Shown in pieces: positions 42,692 through 54,262 of a stretch of 54,570 nucleotides of DNA. Location of the stretch: the NCBI GenBank assembly GCA_024636835.1, contig JAGXGH010000109.1:1-54570 (forward strand). The letters are read 5' to 3'. The notes under the pieces are model-generated. The model saw only the letters and a list, made by a program, of their open reading frames with translations, was not told where the DNA came from and searched no databases. Every line of letters starts with the position of its first letter. Position 1 is the first letter of the stretch. The DNA is from Verrucomicrobiales bacterium. Its GTDB lineage: Bacteria; Verrucomicrobiota; Verrucomicrobiia; Verrucomicrobiales; SLCJ01. Made by a program: the position numbers and the translations under genes.

Positions 42692-45382
42692 TTATTCCGA
42701 GTCGTCGTCGGTTGAAGAATCTGTTTCAGACGTGGAGTCAGTCGCATCAGGCTCGTCCGTGGCCGGGGCATCCTGCCCCGAAGCCTCTTCCCCTGCGTCA
42801 ACGTCGATTTCTCCATCGACTTCCTCATCAATGACTTCCTCATCATCGCCGACAACTTTCGCGACGTTCTGAAGCAGCTCGCCATCCTTGAGTCCGATGA
42901 GCTTGACGCCTGAGGTGTTTCGTCCGGCTTCGCGAACTTCCGCAACGCGAATTCGGACGCTTTGGCCACTGTTGGTCATCAGCATCAGCTCGTCCTCGTT
43001 CGTTACTGCGAGCGCAGCGATCACAGGTCCGGTCTTCTCGGTGATTTTCATCGTCAGCATGCCCTTGCCGCCGCGTCCCTTAGTTGGGTACTCGCTGAAC
43101 AAGGTGCGCTTGCCGATGCCTTTCTCCGAAGCAACCAACATCGCTGAGCCTTCTACGGGGATGGACATTCCGACAACGAAGTCGCCATCGCGCGGTCGAA
43201 TTCCCCACACACCACGGGTCGCACGACCCATGGAACGTAAGGTGCTTTCGCTACAACGCACACACTGCCCTAGGTGGGTGATTAAACAGAGGTCGTCCTC
43301 GCCCGAGGTCAAACGCACGTCGATGAGCGTGTTTCCTTCGTCGATTCTGATCGCGATGATCCCTCCCTTGCGGTAGTTGCGGAAGTCGGCGAGCGCCGTC
43401 TTCTTGACCGTGCCATTGCGAGTCGCGAACACGATGTTCTCTGCGCGTTCTTCATCGAATGTGGTGTCATTGCCTTCTTCGTCCTTCTGGTATTCCACTC
43501 GGAGTATAGCCGCGACTTTCTCCTGCGGTTGCAGGTCGAGTAAGTTGTTGATCGAGCGACCGCGTGATGTCCGTGATCCTTCGGTTACTTGGTAAACACG
43601 CTCAACGTAAACTCGGCCGGTGTCGGTAAAGAACATCAGGTAATCGTGTGCACCAGCGGTGAACAGGTGCTCGACGAAATCGTCTACGTCCTCTTCCGAC
43701 TGGGACTGACGGGTCTGCGCACCACGCACGCCCTTACCGCCACGCTTCTGCGCGCGGTATTCGGCGAGCGGTGTGCGCTTGATGTATCCGCGGTTGGTAA
43801 TGGTCACCACTTGGCTGTCGTTGGCGATGAGATCTTCAATCGCAATCTCACCTTCGTCAGGCACGATTTCACAGCGACGCGGGCCGCCGTGTTTTTCGTC
43901 AATTTCCAACAGCTCGTCTTTAATGATCGCCAACACTCGCGACTCTTTCGCGAGGATGTCCATGAAATCGGTAATCTCAGCGAGCACGCCATCGTATTCA
44001 CCCTTGGTCTTGTCGACCTCCATCGCGGTGAGTTGATAGAGACGCAGCTCAAGGATCGCATTGACCTGACGGTCGGTGAACACATAGCGGTCACCTTGCA
44101 CACTCGGCTGCGAGCGAATCAAAATCCCCAACTGCTCAGCAGTCGCGGTGGGGAAATCGTAAGCCTTCAAACGTTCGCGTGCTTCATCGCGGTTCTTTGA
44201 GTCGCGGATGATCTTGATGAAATCGTCGAGGTGACCCAGCGCCAGCAAGAATGCCTCCAAAGTCTCGGCGCGGTCTTCCGCTTTCCTCAAAAGGTATCGC
44301 GTGCGGCGAATCACCACTTCACGGCGGTGCTCGATGTAGCACTCGATGGCTTCGCGGATATTGAGCAACTTCGGACGGCGCTCGTGAATCGCCAACATGT
44401 TCGCGCTAAATGATGACTCCATCGATGTCAGTTTGAACAACTGATTCACCACCACCTGCGGGCGCGCATCGCGCTTGAGTGTGATCTCAATCCGTGTCTG
44501 ATCATCGGAAAGGTCGCGCATCCCGGAAATCCCCGTCAGCACCTTCGTGTTCACCAACTCCGCGATCCGCTGTTGCAGTGTCGCGCGGTTCACACCGTAA
44601 GGCACTTCTGTAATGAAAAGCGTCGACGTGCCGGATGCGTTCTCTTCCACTTCGATCGAACCACGCGTGCGGATCGACCCCTTACCCGTGCGGAAATACG
44701 AATCGATGCCGTTGTATCCACGGATCTGGCACTTCACCGGAAAGTCAGGCCCTTTGATGTAGGTCTTCAGTTCATCGATGGTGATTTGCGGATTATCAAT
44801 CGTCGCACAAACGCCAGCCACCACTTCGCTCAAGTTGTGAGGAGGAATGTTCGTCGCCATACCCACCGCAATACCCGTGCCGCCGTTAACCAAAAGGTTC
44901 GGGAATGCTGCTGGCAAAACCACCGGCTCCTGCGAGTTCTCATCGTAAGTTGTCTGGTGATCGCAGGTGTCTTTGTCCAGGTCGATCAACATCGATGAGC
45001 CAAGGTGCGTCAGACGGGCCTCGGTATAACGCATCGCTGCCGGTGCATCGCCTTCCACCGATCCGAAGTTTCCTTGTGAATCGACGAGCATTTCACGCAT
45101 CGACCACGGCTGCGCCATGTTCACCAGCGTCGGATAAATCGCTCCGTCACCGTGCGGGTGGTATTTACCCATCGTCTCACCAACAATACGCGCACATTTC
45201 AAGTGCGGCTTACTCGCCGAAAGCGAAAGGTCGTGGTGCATCGCGTAGAGAAGACGTCGCTGAGAAGGCTTCAAGCCATCGCGGGCGTCAGGCAGTGCAC
45301 GTGAAATAATCACCGACATCGAGTATTCCAAGAAGGACTTGGACATCTCGTCGGCTACGTTGATCGTTTGGTCGTCGGACAT
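42692..45382 (-). CDS. gyrA: DNA gyrase subunit A
   Basis: 896 residues. N-terminal breakage-reunion domain with catalytic Tyr119 (AAMRYTEARL), then the C-terminal beta-pinwheel with the GyrA box QKRGGKG, which separates it from ParC. The tail (about 850-896) is Asp/Glu/Ser/Thr-rich. The quinolone-determining segment reads HPHGDGAIYPTL: Gly80 and Pro84 occupy the places of E. coli Ser83 and Asp87. Part of the acidic tail is encoded by a hairpin related to the intergenic repeats. gyrB lies 2 kb upstream in the same direction. Confidence 0.97.
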   Translation of the reverse strand: MSDDQTINVADEMSKSFLEYSMSVIISRALPDARDGLKPSQRRLLYAMHHDLSLSASKPHLKCARIVGETMGKYHPHGDGAIYPTLVNMAQPWSMREMLVDSQGNFGSVEGDAPAAMRYTEARLTHLGSSMLIDLDKDTCDHQTTYDENSQEPVVLPAAFPNLLVNGGTGIAVGMATNIPPHNLSEVVAGVCATIDNPQITIDELKTYIKGPDFPVKCQIRGYNGIDSYFRTGKGSIRTRGSIEVEENASGTSTLFITEVPYGVNRATLQQRIAELVNTKVLTGISGMRDLSDDQTRIEITLKRDARPQVVVNQLFKLTSMESSFSANMLAIHERRPKLLNIREAIECYIEHRREVVIRRTRYLLRKAEDRAETLEAFLLALGHLDDFIKIIRDSKNRDEARERLKAYDFPTATAEQLGILIRSQPSVQGDRYVFTDRQVNAILELRLYQLTAMEVDKTKGEYDGVLAEITDFMDILAKESRVLAIIKDELLEIDEKHGGPRRCEIVPDEGEIAIEDLIANDSQVVTITNRGYIKRTPLAEYRAQKRGGKGVRGAQTRQSQSEEDVDDFVEHLFTAGAHDYLMFFTDTGRVYVERVYQVTEGSRTSRGRSINNLLDLQPQEKVAAILRVEYQKDEEGNDTTFDEERAENIVFATRNGTVKKTALADFRNYRKGGIIAIRIDEGNTLIDVRLTSGEDDLCLITHLGQCVRCSESTLRSMGRATRGVWGIRPRDGDFVVGMSIPVEGSAMLVASEKGIGKRTLFSEYPTKGRGGKGMLTMKITEKTGPVIAALAVTNEDELMLMTNSGQSVRIRVAEVREAGRNTSGVKLIGLKDGELLQNVAKVVGDDEEVIDEEVDGEIDVDAGEEASGQDAPATDEPDATDSTSETDSSTDDDSE
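42758..42781. repeat. Hairpin module related to the intergenic repeats, inside gyrA
   Basis: Minus-strand GGGGCAGGATGCCCCGGCC resembles GGTGGCAGGATGCCACCGCC of the 165-bp repeats. Both keep the GCAGGATGC core, and the stem differs by paired changes (GGTGGCA/TGCCACC versus CGGGGCA/TGCCCCG). It encodes GQDAPATDE in the acidic GyrA tail. Confidence 0.6.
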
Positions 45383-45450
45383 AGGGTTGGGCAGGTGGTT
45401 GGGGAAAGGTGGTTTGGAAAGGGTTAGATCCGCTGGGATTTAAAGGGTTA

Positions 45451-45481
45451 GTCAATGGTCAAAAGACAATGGTCAATGGGG
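45451..45481. repeat. Left inverted repeat flanking the four-helix-bundle gene
   Basis: 31 bp starting GTCAATGGTCAAAAG. Its match to the reverse complement of 45889-45919 is 26 of 31 bases. It lies between the gyrA start and the four-helix-bundle stop codon. Confidence 0.75.
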
Positions 45482-45498
45482 TGTTAGCTGCGGCGCGG

Positions 45499-45894
45499 CT
45501 AGATGGTTTGATCGTTTTCTGCGTCTTTCGAGGGCTGATTGCCTATCGATTTGATGTAGGCGTTGAGGCGCTTGAGGAGGGTTTCGAAATCGTGATAGAT
45601 GGCGCGGGCTTGGTCTTTTGGAATGAGATCTCGCTTGGCGGATTTCTCGAGGAAGCAGAGAGTTTCGATGAGGGATCCACGGGCGTAATAACAGTGTTTC
45701 TTGTTCTCCTTGTAGTGAAATCGTCCATAGCCTTCGGCGATGTTTGCAGCGATGGAATCCGCAGCGCGGACTATCTGGGAGCCGACGGCATTCTTGTCGA
45801 ATTGAGTCCACTCCGAGACAACATTCCAGAGTGATTCCGCAAGACGCATGGCCTCGCGGTAAATCTCTAGATCGTTGATTGTTTTCATACCCAT
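45499..45894 (-). CDS. Four-helix-bundle protein (S23 / 23S rRNA intervening-sequence type)
   Basis: 131 residues of the S23/IVP family: TINDLEIYREAMRLAESLW, VGSQIVRAADSIAANIAEGYGRF, KHCYYARGSLIETLCFLEKS and a final helix, giving the four-helix bundle that forms pentamers in solved members. First described within 23S rRNA intervening sequences, it is now often found as free-standing genes near mobile DNA. ATGs at 45894 and 45888 are both possible; the first lies inside the right inverted repeat. The molecular function is unknown. Confidence 0.85.
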   Translation of the reverse strand: MGMKTINDLEIYREAMRLAESLWNVVSEWTQFDKNAVGSQIVRAADSIAANIAEGYGRFHYKENKKHCYYARGSLIETLCFLEKSAKRDLIPKDQARAIYHDFETLLKRLNAYIKSIGNQPSKDAENDQTI

Positions 45895-45919
45895 TGACTA
45901 TTGGCTTTTGACGAATGAC
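45889..45919. repeat. Right inverted repeat flanking the four-helix-bundle gene
   Basis: ACCCATTGACTATTGGCTTTT through 45919; reverse-complement partner of 45451-45481. The gene's first ATG overlaps it. Confidence 0.75.
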
Positions 45920-45921
45920 CT

Positions 45922-46305
45922 CTAAGCGCGAGAAAGAACATCGCCGCTGACGAAGAGATTGCGGACACGGAAAGCAGCCGGACTGTCTTGAAGTAAAATC
46001 GCTCGAAGATTTGGAGTCTGTGCGGCAAACCACGGCCGTTCTAATGCACGTGCATTATTGTGCGTCCACTTCGGCGGTTTTAACCCATTCTTTTGGCAGA
46101 GATAAACGGCTGTCGCAGCGAGCCAGGCATCGGCAACTCCACCGTCGTCCAAGCGCTCTGTAAGGGGAGTTGGCTCATCTTCGATCAGCGATAGCAACGG
46201 CGTATGGTTGAAGCGATCGACAAAATCACGGATCGCATATGAAAAGTCGTCGGCGTCGATGATTTCTTTGAAGGCTTCAGTCATTGGTTGGGCTACGGCG
46301 ATCAT
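45922..46305 (-). CDS. Conserved-looking protein paired with a nucleotidyltransferase, function unknown
   Basis: 127 residues from ATG 46305, which lies just after the upstream stop (46307-46309). A TTG at 46341 would add twelve residues. No membrane segment or clear motif; it has a helical start (MTEAFKEIIDADDFSYAIRDF) and a C-terminal half with WTHNNARALERPWFAAQ and FRVRNLFVSGDVLSRA. Directly coupled to the nucleotidyltransferase gene upstream, so the two probably form one unit, possibly a toxin-antitoxin type pair. I do not recognise the family. Confidence 0.7.
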   Translation of the reverse strand: MIAVAQPMTEAFKEIIDADDFSYAIRDFVDRFNHTPLLSLIEDEPTPLTERLDDGGVADAWLAATAVYLCQKNGLKPPKWTHNNARALERPWFAAQTPNLRAILLQDSPAAFRVRNLFVSGDVLSRA

Positions 46306-46306
46306 T

Positions 46307-46855
46307 TTAATTACTGCTGGGGTTGGGGAATATCTCTTCAATTAGATATTTCGTCTTCGCGGGAATGCGTTCGGGCGGATAGTAGTCGAGGAGGATTTCC
46401 GTCACTTCAGACCCTGACTGGATTTCTAAATGCCTGCATAAACTTTTAATGTCTTCAACATCGCCGCGTTCGCCGTAACCTCCCACTCGGCTCGCCAAGC
46501 ATTTCATTGCCAAAAGATATCGAGCCGATGGACGAATCACGCGTAGGTGATCGAAGACCGGCATCTCCTCACTCGTAAAATCCTCTTTCTCAGAAGCGAA
46601 TCCCTTTACGCCATCGTTCAGCCAGTTTTCGGGCAGGTTTAGCTTATCGGCGATTTGCTTGATCGATTCATTGACCACTTCTTTCGGCACAAAAATCGCA
46701 TCCACATCGCGAGTCGCGAACTTCCCGTCGAATGCCAGAATCATCGCGGCACCACCAAAAATACAGATTTCCCCCGTCGTCCCATGATCACGCAACGACT
46801 CATCCAACAAGGCGAGTGCCTCGAGAATGGTTTTGCGGTCAAGTTTTCTGGTCAT
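46307..46855 (-). CDS. DUF6036-like nucleotidyltransferase
   Basis: 182 residues. The nucleotidyltransferase-fold motif is GGAAMILAF followed by TRDVDAIF (DxD-type metal site). The central VFDHLRVIRPSARYLLAMKCLASR matches the group of small minimal nucleotidyltransferases, several of which act as antitoxins or toxins by modifying partners or tRNA. It is the first gene of a two-gene unit, with 197 bp of AT-rich DNA upstream containing an inverted repeat GTATGTT/AACATAC near 46984-47008. Confidence 0.8.
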   Translation of the reverse strand: MTRKLDRKTILEALALLDESLRDHGTTGEICIFGGAAMILAFDGKFATRDVDAIFVPKEVVNESIKQIADKLNLPENWLNDGVKGFASEKEDFTSEEMPVFDHLRVIRPSARYLLAMKCLASRVGGYGERGDVEDIKSLCRHLEIQSGSEVTEILLDYYPPERIPAKTKYLIEEIFPNPSSN

Positions 46856-47052
46856 GAATAGACAGTTTGGCAGCCATAGTGCCTATGTGATATAGAAGGC
46901 CAGCGCTTTTTTCGTGACTATAACTATGTGTTTCTCTTGATAGTTAAGAGCCTTCCGGTTCAATGAACTGCTTTAGATAAAGGTATGTTGTCATATTTTT
47001 AACATACTGTTGTAATTATCCACACGTCTTGACGAAGCTGAGGGGGCAGATA

Positions 47053-47349
47053 TTAATTGATTTTGCGTAACGCGTCTAATCGGTTGAAATTATATATATA
47101 ATGCTCCTCGGGCCTTTTGATCGGTTCTACCTCATACCAGCCTCCCCCTTTGCTGCTGATGATTTTAACATCATCCCATGGAACATCTCCTAGACTGAGC
47201 TCATATTTTCCACCAATCTCGATGTATTGAAGAACTTGAGGAGGGAGATCATCTGTCGAAGCGTTTGACGTTGCAGCGTTTCCTGAACCGCAAGAGCTAA
47301 AGATGGTAAGACATACTAAGGAAGCCCCGAATATTGCTATATTTTTCAT
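47053..47349 (-). CDS. Small putative lipoprotein, function unknown
   Basis: 98 residues. Signal sequence with lipobox (TIFSSC, Cys20), then a Ser/Thr/Asn-rich linker and a compact domain GKYELSLGDVPWDDVKIISSKGGGWYEVEPI. No family recognised. Base composition around it is more AT-rich than the flanking gyrase genes, which may indicate recent gain. Confidence 0.65.
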   Translation of the reverse strand: MKNIAIFGASLVCLTIFSSCGSGNAATSNASTDDLPPQVLQYIEIGGKYELSLGDVPWDDVKIISSKGGGWYEVEPIKRPEEHYIYNFNRLDALRKIN

Positions 47350-47424
47350 GTTATTGTTATTATGCTTGGATATCTATTCATGATTAGGTGTCTGCTAAAA
47401 TGTAGATGCAAAATAAATTATGTA

Positions 47425-50025
<2,601 letters not shown>

Positions 50026-50205
50026 TTATAAGCCGTTTTTGTCTTTTTCGACCACCTACCCACAAGCACATCGCAAACGCGATATGAGCAATTTAAAGCA
50101 GGTTTAGGGAATAAGAGGTAGTTTTAAGAGTTCACTAGGATACATTTAAGAGACAGCTTGTATTGATCAAACCTGATAAAAGCTCTCACAGATCAGACTT
50201 TCATT

Positions 50206-51654
50206 ATGACCACACAAATTCACGATTACGACATTATTATTCTAGGTGGAGGATCTGGCGGATACGCTGCCGCGCGCACTGCTGTGGACGAAGGCCTGAA
50301 GACCGCCGTCATCGACGGAGCCGACGAGCTTGGTGGACTGTGCATTCTTCGTGGGTGCATGCCGTCCAAAACACTCATCGAGTCCGCCAACCGCGCACGC
50401 ATTATTAGAGATGCGCAACAATTCGGCCTCACTTCCGACAATTTCGCTGTTGATGGACGAGTCATCCGCGACCGCAAGCGCACGTTGATCGAAGACTTCG
50501 CCGGATATCGCCAGGGCCAGCTCCAAGATGGGCGCTTCGATCTCATACGAGGCCACGCAGCGTTTACCGATCCTCATACCGTAAAAGTTTCTCTGCGCGA
50601 CGGTGACGAGCAATCCATCACTTTCCGTTCGGCAGTCATCGCCACGGGTTCGTCCATCACCATCCCGGCGATCGACGGATTAGAACAAACGGGCTACCTA
50701 ACTAGCGACGATGTTCTAGACAGTGCCCACATTCCAAAATCCATCATCGTGCTCGGCGGTGGTGCCATCGCCATGGAGCTCGCTCATTATTATGAAGGAC
50801 TTGGCGTCGAAACCACCATCGTTCAGCGCAGCGAGCACATCCTCAAAGAGTTCGATAGCGATATCGTGGAAGTCATCGAGCACGCCACCCGAGAGCGCGG
50901 CGCGACTCTCTATACTGGCACCTCGTTAAAGTCGGTCAGTAAAAGTCCCGATGGACTAAAGCGCGTGACTTTCGATACTTGTGACGGCGAAGTCACCGTC
51001 GAAGCCGAGGAAATTCTCGCCGCACTTGGTCGCAAACCCGCCACCGACAAACTCGCACTGGATGGCATCGGCGTCGAGACCCTGCTTTCCGGTCACATCG
51101 TTGTTGCACCACAACAGAACGCTGTCAACCACCCGCATATCTTCGCCTGTGGTGACGTCACCGGCCCGTTGGAAATCGTCCATCTCGCCATCGAGCAAGG
51201 GGAGATGGCCGCACGTAACGCCGCCAAGCTGCTCAACAATGCGCCGATCGATCTGATGGAGAGTTTCTCCATCGACCTCAAAGTTTTCGTCGTATTTAGC
51301 CATCCGGAAATCGGCATGGTTGGGTTGAGCGAAAACGAAGCAAAAGAGCAAAACATTCCTTACATCGCCGCGAGTTATCCATTCAATGACCACGGTAAAT
51401 CCATGGTCATGGGCGAAACCGAGGGCTTCGTTAAACTCCTCGCCCACAAAGAAACCGGTCAACTCCTCGGTGGAGCTGTCGTCGGCCCGCATGCCAGCGA
51501 TCTGATCCACGAAGTCGTCGTAGCGATGAATTTTCACGCCACTGCCGCCCAATTTGCCAAAATTCCACACTATCATCCCACCTTGAGTGAAATCTGGACT
51601 TACCCCGCCGAAGACCTTGCTGAGGAGATCGCGAGCACCGGTTCAAGTGATTAA
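50206..51654 (+). CDS. Dihydrolipoamide dehydrogenase-like FAD disulfide oxidoreductase
   Basis: 482 residues, class I pyridine nucleotide-disulfide oxidoreductase. FAD-binding GGGSGGYAAA at 14-23; redox-active Cys46 and Cys51 (CILRGC); NAD(P)-binding GGGAIAMELA; a second FAD contact ACGDVTGPLE; and the dimer-domain catalytic His-Glu pair in HPTLSE. The CILRGC form differs from the usual CLNxGC of lipoamide dehydrogenases. No dehydrogenase-complex genes are adjacent, so the substrate (lipoamide, glutathione, mercuric ion or other) is not set. Stands alone, divergent from gyrB. Confidence 0.9.
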   Translation: MTTQIHDYDIIILGGGSGGYAAARTAVDEGLKTAVIDGADELGGLCILRGCMPSKTLIESANRARIIRDAQQFGLTSDNFAVDGRVIRDRKRTLIEDFAGYRQGQLQDGRFDLIRGHAAFTDPHTVKVSLRDGDEQSITFRSAVIATGSSITIPAIDGLEQTGYLTSDDVLDSAHIPKSIIVLGGGAIAMELAHYYEGLGVETTIVQRSEHILKEFDSDIVEVIEHATRERGATLYTGTSLKSVSKSPDGLKRVTFDTCDGEVTVEAEEILAALGRKPATDKLALDGIGVETLLSGHIVVAPQQNAVNHPHIFACGDVTGPLEIVHLAIEQGEMAARNAAKLLNNAPIDLMESFSIDLKVFVVFSHPEIGMVGLSENEAKEQNIPYIAASYPFNDHGKSMVMGETEGFVKLLAHKETGQLLGGAVVGPHASDLIHEVVVAMNFHATAAQFAKIPHYHPTLSEIWTYPAEDLAEEIASTGSSD

Positions 51655-51751
51655 TTATCAAAGGGTTGTGTTATTTTTTAAAAAACGGATAAAATCAAGG
51701 ATCGTATCAAAATTTTTTTGACTACTTGCTTCAGTGGTGGATAATTGAGAT

Positions 51752-52330
51752 GTGCTCAGGAGAATCATAAACAACGAAGACAAAGATCCGCGTTCGGTTT
51801 CACAGGCAGATCAATCTACCCGCGAATCCGCAAGCGCATCAGAACCCTCTTACTCATCCCAACGTTCGGCCCCCGAGTCCGCTCCGTCGACCGCAACCAG
51901 CCGTCAAAATACCAGCATGAACAACACCACAAAAAATATTCTTTCCAGTGACGTCGAAATCAAAGGTTCCCTTAAATTTTCCAACGACCTTGTGATCGAC
52001 GGGAAGATTGAAGGTGAAATTACTTCCGACGGTGCATTGACCGTGGGTGAGAACTCCATCGTTAAAGGCGAAATCAAAGTGAAGTCAGTCACCGTGTTCG
52101 GTAAGGTTGAAGGCAATATTCACGTCAGCGAGCGCTGCGAACTCAAGGCCAACTCTGAGCTCATGGGCGACGTCAAGGCTCGCACACTCGCGATCGAAGA
52201 GGGCGCGACCTTCCTCGGTAAGTCGATTGTCGGTGCCGCCGCAGCCAAAGCAGGCGCAAGCGCCCAAGCCCCTTCCTCATCGAGCAGTGGGACGCCGCAG
52301 CGTCCAGCAGCGACTAGCGCGGTTAAGTAA
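51752..52330 (+). CDS. Bactofilin (polymer-forming cytoskeletal protein)
   Basis: 192 residues from a GTG start (51752); an internal ATG (M55) is an alternative. Disordered Ser/Gln-rich N-terminus, then the bactofilin beta-helix (about 62-165: GSLKFSNDLVIDGKIEGEI, GENSIVKGEIKVKSVTVFGKVEGNI, CELKANSELMGDV), and an Ala/Ser-rich tail. Bactofilins polymerise without nucleotide and localise enzymes at the envelope. A strong terminator follows. Confidence 0.92.
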   Translation: MLRRIINNEDKDPRSVSQADQSTRESASASEPSYSSQRSAPESAPSTATSRQNTSMNNTTKNILSSDVEIKGSLKFSNDLVIDGKIEGEITSDGALTVGENSIVKGEIKVKSVTVFGKVEGNIHVSERCELKANSELMGDVKARTLAIEEGATFLGKSIVGAAAAKAGASAQAPSSSSSGTPQRPAATSAVK

Positions 52331-52348
52331 ATCTCACGATTTTCTCTA

Positions 52349-52400
52349 GAAACCTACCGAGCCGCGCGACGCGATCGTCGTGGCACGGTAGGTTTTTTTT
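52349..52400 (+). terminator. Rho-independent terminator after bactofilin
   Basis: AACCTACCG and CGGTAGGTT arms around a GC-rich apical region, running into an eight-base T run. Confidence 0.92.
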
Positions 52401-52537
52401 CGTCATTATTTCGAAGACTTTAAATCTGAAGGAATCCAGTTGATTCCGTCGCGAGTTGCGACCATCTATCAGGCGTGGCTAATATTGTTGGAGCAGTGAG
52501 ACTGCAAAAATGGTAGAATGCCGAGCCACCTTATGCG

Positions 52538-53503
52538 ATGAGCAAAATCGTTATCATTTGTCCCAAGTGCAAGCATCAGCAAGAAGAGCCTAGTAGGGTG
52601 TTCTCTTGCTACTGCAAATCCTGCCGCGTACACCTCGATATCGAGCGTGATAATGTGACATGGAGACACGCTGAAACACCTGCCGACGCCTCGCTGCTCA
52701 CCAAGCTCAAAGCGCTCATCTCCAAACGTCCGACTGCCAAGCCCGTCGAGATCCAAGCACGACAAAGGCCGAGAATCCGCACCGGTGCCGTGCCAACGCA
52801 ACAATCAGAAGAGCCCGCCCCGCCCGCAGCACCCGCCCCGCGTAAAAAAACGGCGAGAAAAGCAACGTCGCCCGCCGAGATTGCAAAAACTTCAGTCAAA
52901 AATATTCCAGGTGAAGGTCGGGCACCAAAGTTTCGCTCTGAGCGCATCCTACAATGTTACGCCTGCGAGAAAAGTTTCACCGCGTCCAAGCTCGGGCCCG
53001 CACCCGCCTGTCCACACTGCGCAACATTCTTCCCATCAAACGACCGCGTCATCGAAGAACCCACTAGCGAAGATATTTGCACCTACGGTAACGTCAGAGT
53101 TCTCACCCGCGGTGCACTAACCACTGGGAAACTCCGCTGCCATCACCTAGCCGCTTACGGCCAACTCGGTGGTGACATGAAATGCTCTGGTCGGGTCGAG
53201 TGCAACGCTTCCGGCAAAATGGAAGCCACGCTGCGCTGCCGGGAACTCATTATCCCCCGTAAAGTAAAAATTGAGTTCACCGGCATCATCGAAGCCGATC
53301 ATATTGAAATTCAGGGCGAAATTACCGCGCGCGCGCTGATTAATGGTGAGCTCGTCGTCGATTCAGCCGGCGTCTTCAACGGCGAAGTCATCACCCGCAC
53401 ACTTTCCGTCGAAGACGATGCCGAGCTCAATGCATCCGTGCAGATCGACACCGATCCTGCATCTCTCCGCAGCGAGTTTGAGCGTCCGGCTGTTTCAAAA
53501 TAG
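52538..53503 (+). CDS. Zinc-ribbon/bactofilin fusion protein
   Basis: 321 residues. Two zinc-ribbon-type Cys clusters: CPKC...CYCKSC at about 9-30, and CYACEK...CPHC at about 145-167. They are joined by a Pro/Ala/Lys-rich linker, and a bactofilin-like beta-helix follows (about 180-310: ICTYGNVRVLTRGALTTGKLRCHHLAAYGQLGGDM, then IEFTGIIEADHIEIQGEITARALINGEL). Having metal-binding fingers on a bactofilin is unusual. It lies 207 bp after the simple bactofilin and may co-assemble with it. Confidence 0.85.
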   Translation: MSKIVIICPKCKHQQEEPSRVFSCYCKSCRVHLDIERDNVTWRHAETPADASLLTKLKALISKRPTAKPVEIQARQRPRIRTGAVPTQQSEEPAPPAAPAPRKKTARKATSPAEIAKTSVKNIPGEGRAPKFRSERILQCYACEKSFTASKLGPAPACPHCATFFPSNDRVIEEPTSEDICTYGNVRVLTRGALTTGKLRCHHLAAYGQLGGDMKCSGRVECNASGKMEATLRCRELIIPRKVKIEFTGIIEADHIEIQGEITARALINGELVVDSAGVFNGEVITRTLSVEDDAELNASVQIDTDPASLRSEFERPAVSK

Positions 53504-53641
53504 CCAGAGAACGGTCTTAGCTGCTAACTCTGACGAGAATTCGGACATGACAAGTGTGTGAGATTAGGCATATTTGCAGACACGACAGGGACGGCTCGAA
53601 CGCCTCAGTCCCTAAAATCTTCAATTTAACAAATTATTACT

Positions 53642-54202
53642 ATGGCAATCGTAGCTACCAACTTAAAAAGAGGCCAAGCCGTTAAATACAACGGGGAAAC
53701 CGGTCTCGTCACCAATATCGAGCACCGCACACCCGGTAAAGGAAACGCGCTCATCATGGCAACCATCCGCTCGTTCCAAACCGGTAAGACCAAGGATATC
53801 CGCTTTGCATCCTCTGACAAAGTCGACATCGTTCCTACCGAACGAGCTAAAGTAGAGTTCTCCTATAGCGATCCTAGTGGTTTTCACTTCATGGATACTA
53901 CCAGCTACGAAACCATCACCATGGACGATGAACTCATCGCCGATGTGAAAGATCTTCTCGTTGAAGGGCTCCCGGTAGAAATCCTCTACTGCGATGGCAT
54001 AGCGGTCACCATTGAACTTCCGTCATCGATAGAGATGGAAGTCACCGAATCCTCAGAAGGGGTTAAAGGCGACACCGCCAACAACCCGACCAAAGCAGCG
54101 ACCCTCGAAACCGGTAAGGTCGTTCAGGTGCCTCTGTTTATCAAGCAGGGCGACCGCATCAAGATCGACTCCGAAACCGGTCGTTATACCGGTAAGGCGT
54201 AG
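53642..54202 (+). CDS. efp: Translation elongation factor P
   Basis: 186 residues with the three-domain EF-P layout. The domain-I loop tip is TPGKGNA with Lys33, the position modified by beta-lysylation or similar in other bacteria. The C-terminal OB domain has KGDTANNPTKAATLETG and VPLFIKQGDRIKIDSETGRY. It relieves ribosome stalling at polyproline. No modification enzymes (EpmA/B or EarP) are in this window. Confidence 0.96.
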   Translation: MAIVATNLKRGQAVKYNGETGLVTNIEHRTPGKGNALIMATIRSFQTGKTKDIRFASSDKVDIVPTERAKVEFSYSDPSGFHFMDTTSYETITMDDELIADVKDLLVEGLPVEILYCDGIAVTIELPSSIEMEVTESSEGVKGDTANNPTKAATLETGKVVQVPLFIKQGDRIKIDSETGRYTGKA

Positions 54203-54262
54203 TCTCATCCGCGTGCGCCGAACCGTATCGTTTCTGACGCTATCCCATCGTCTCTCCGCGGA

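Noticed and set aside
50146..50160. Second Nextera-like string (AAGAGACAG) before the flavoprotein gene
   Set aside because: Only the last 9-11 bases resemble the mosaic end and the sequence on both sides is ordinary promoter-region DNA, so chance is likelier than a chimeric join.
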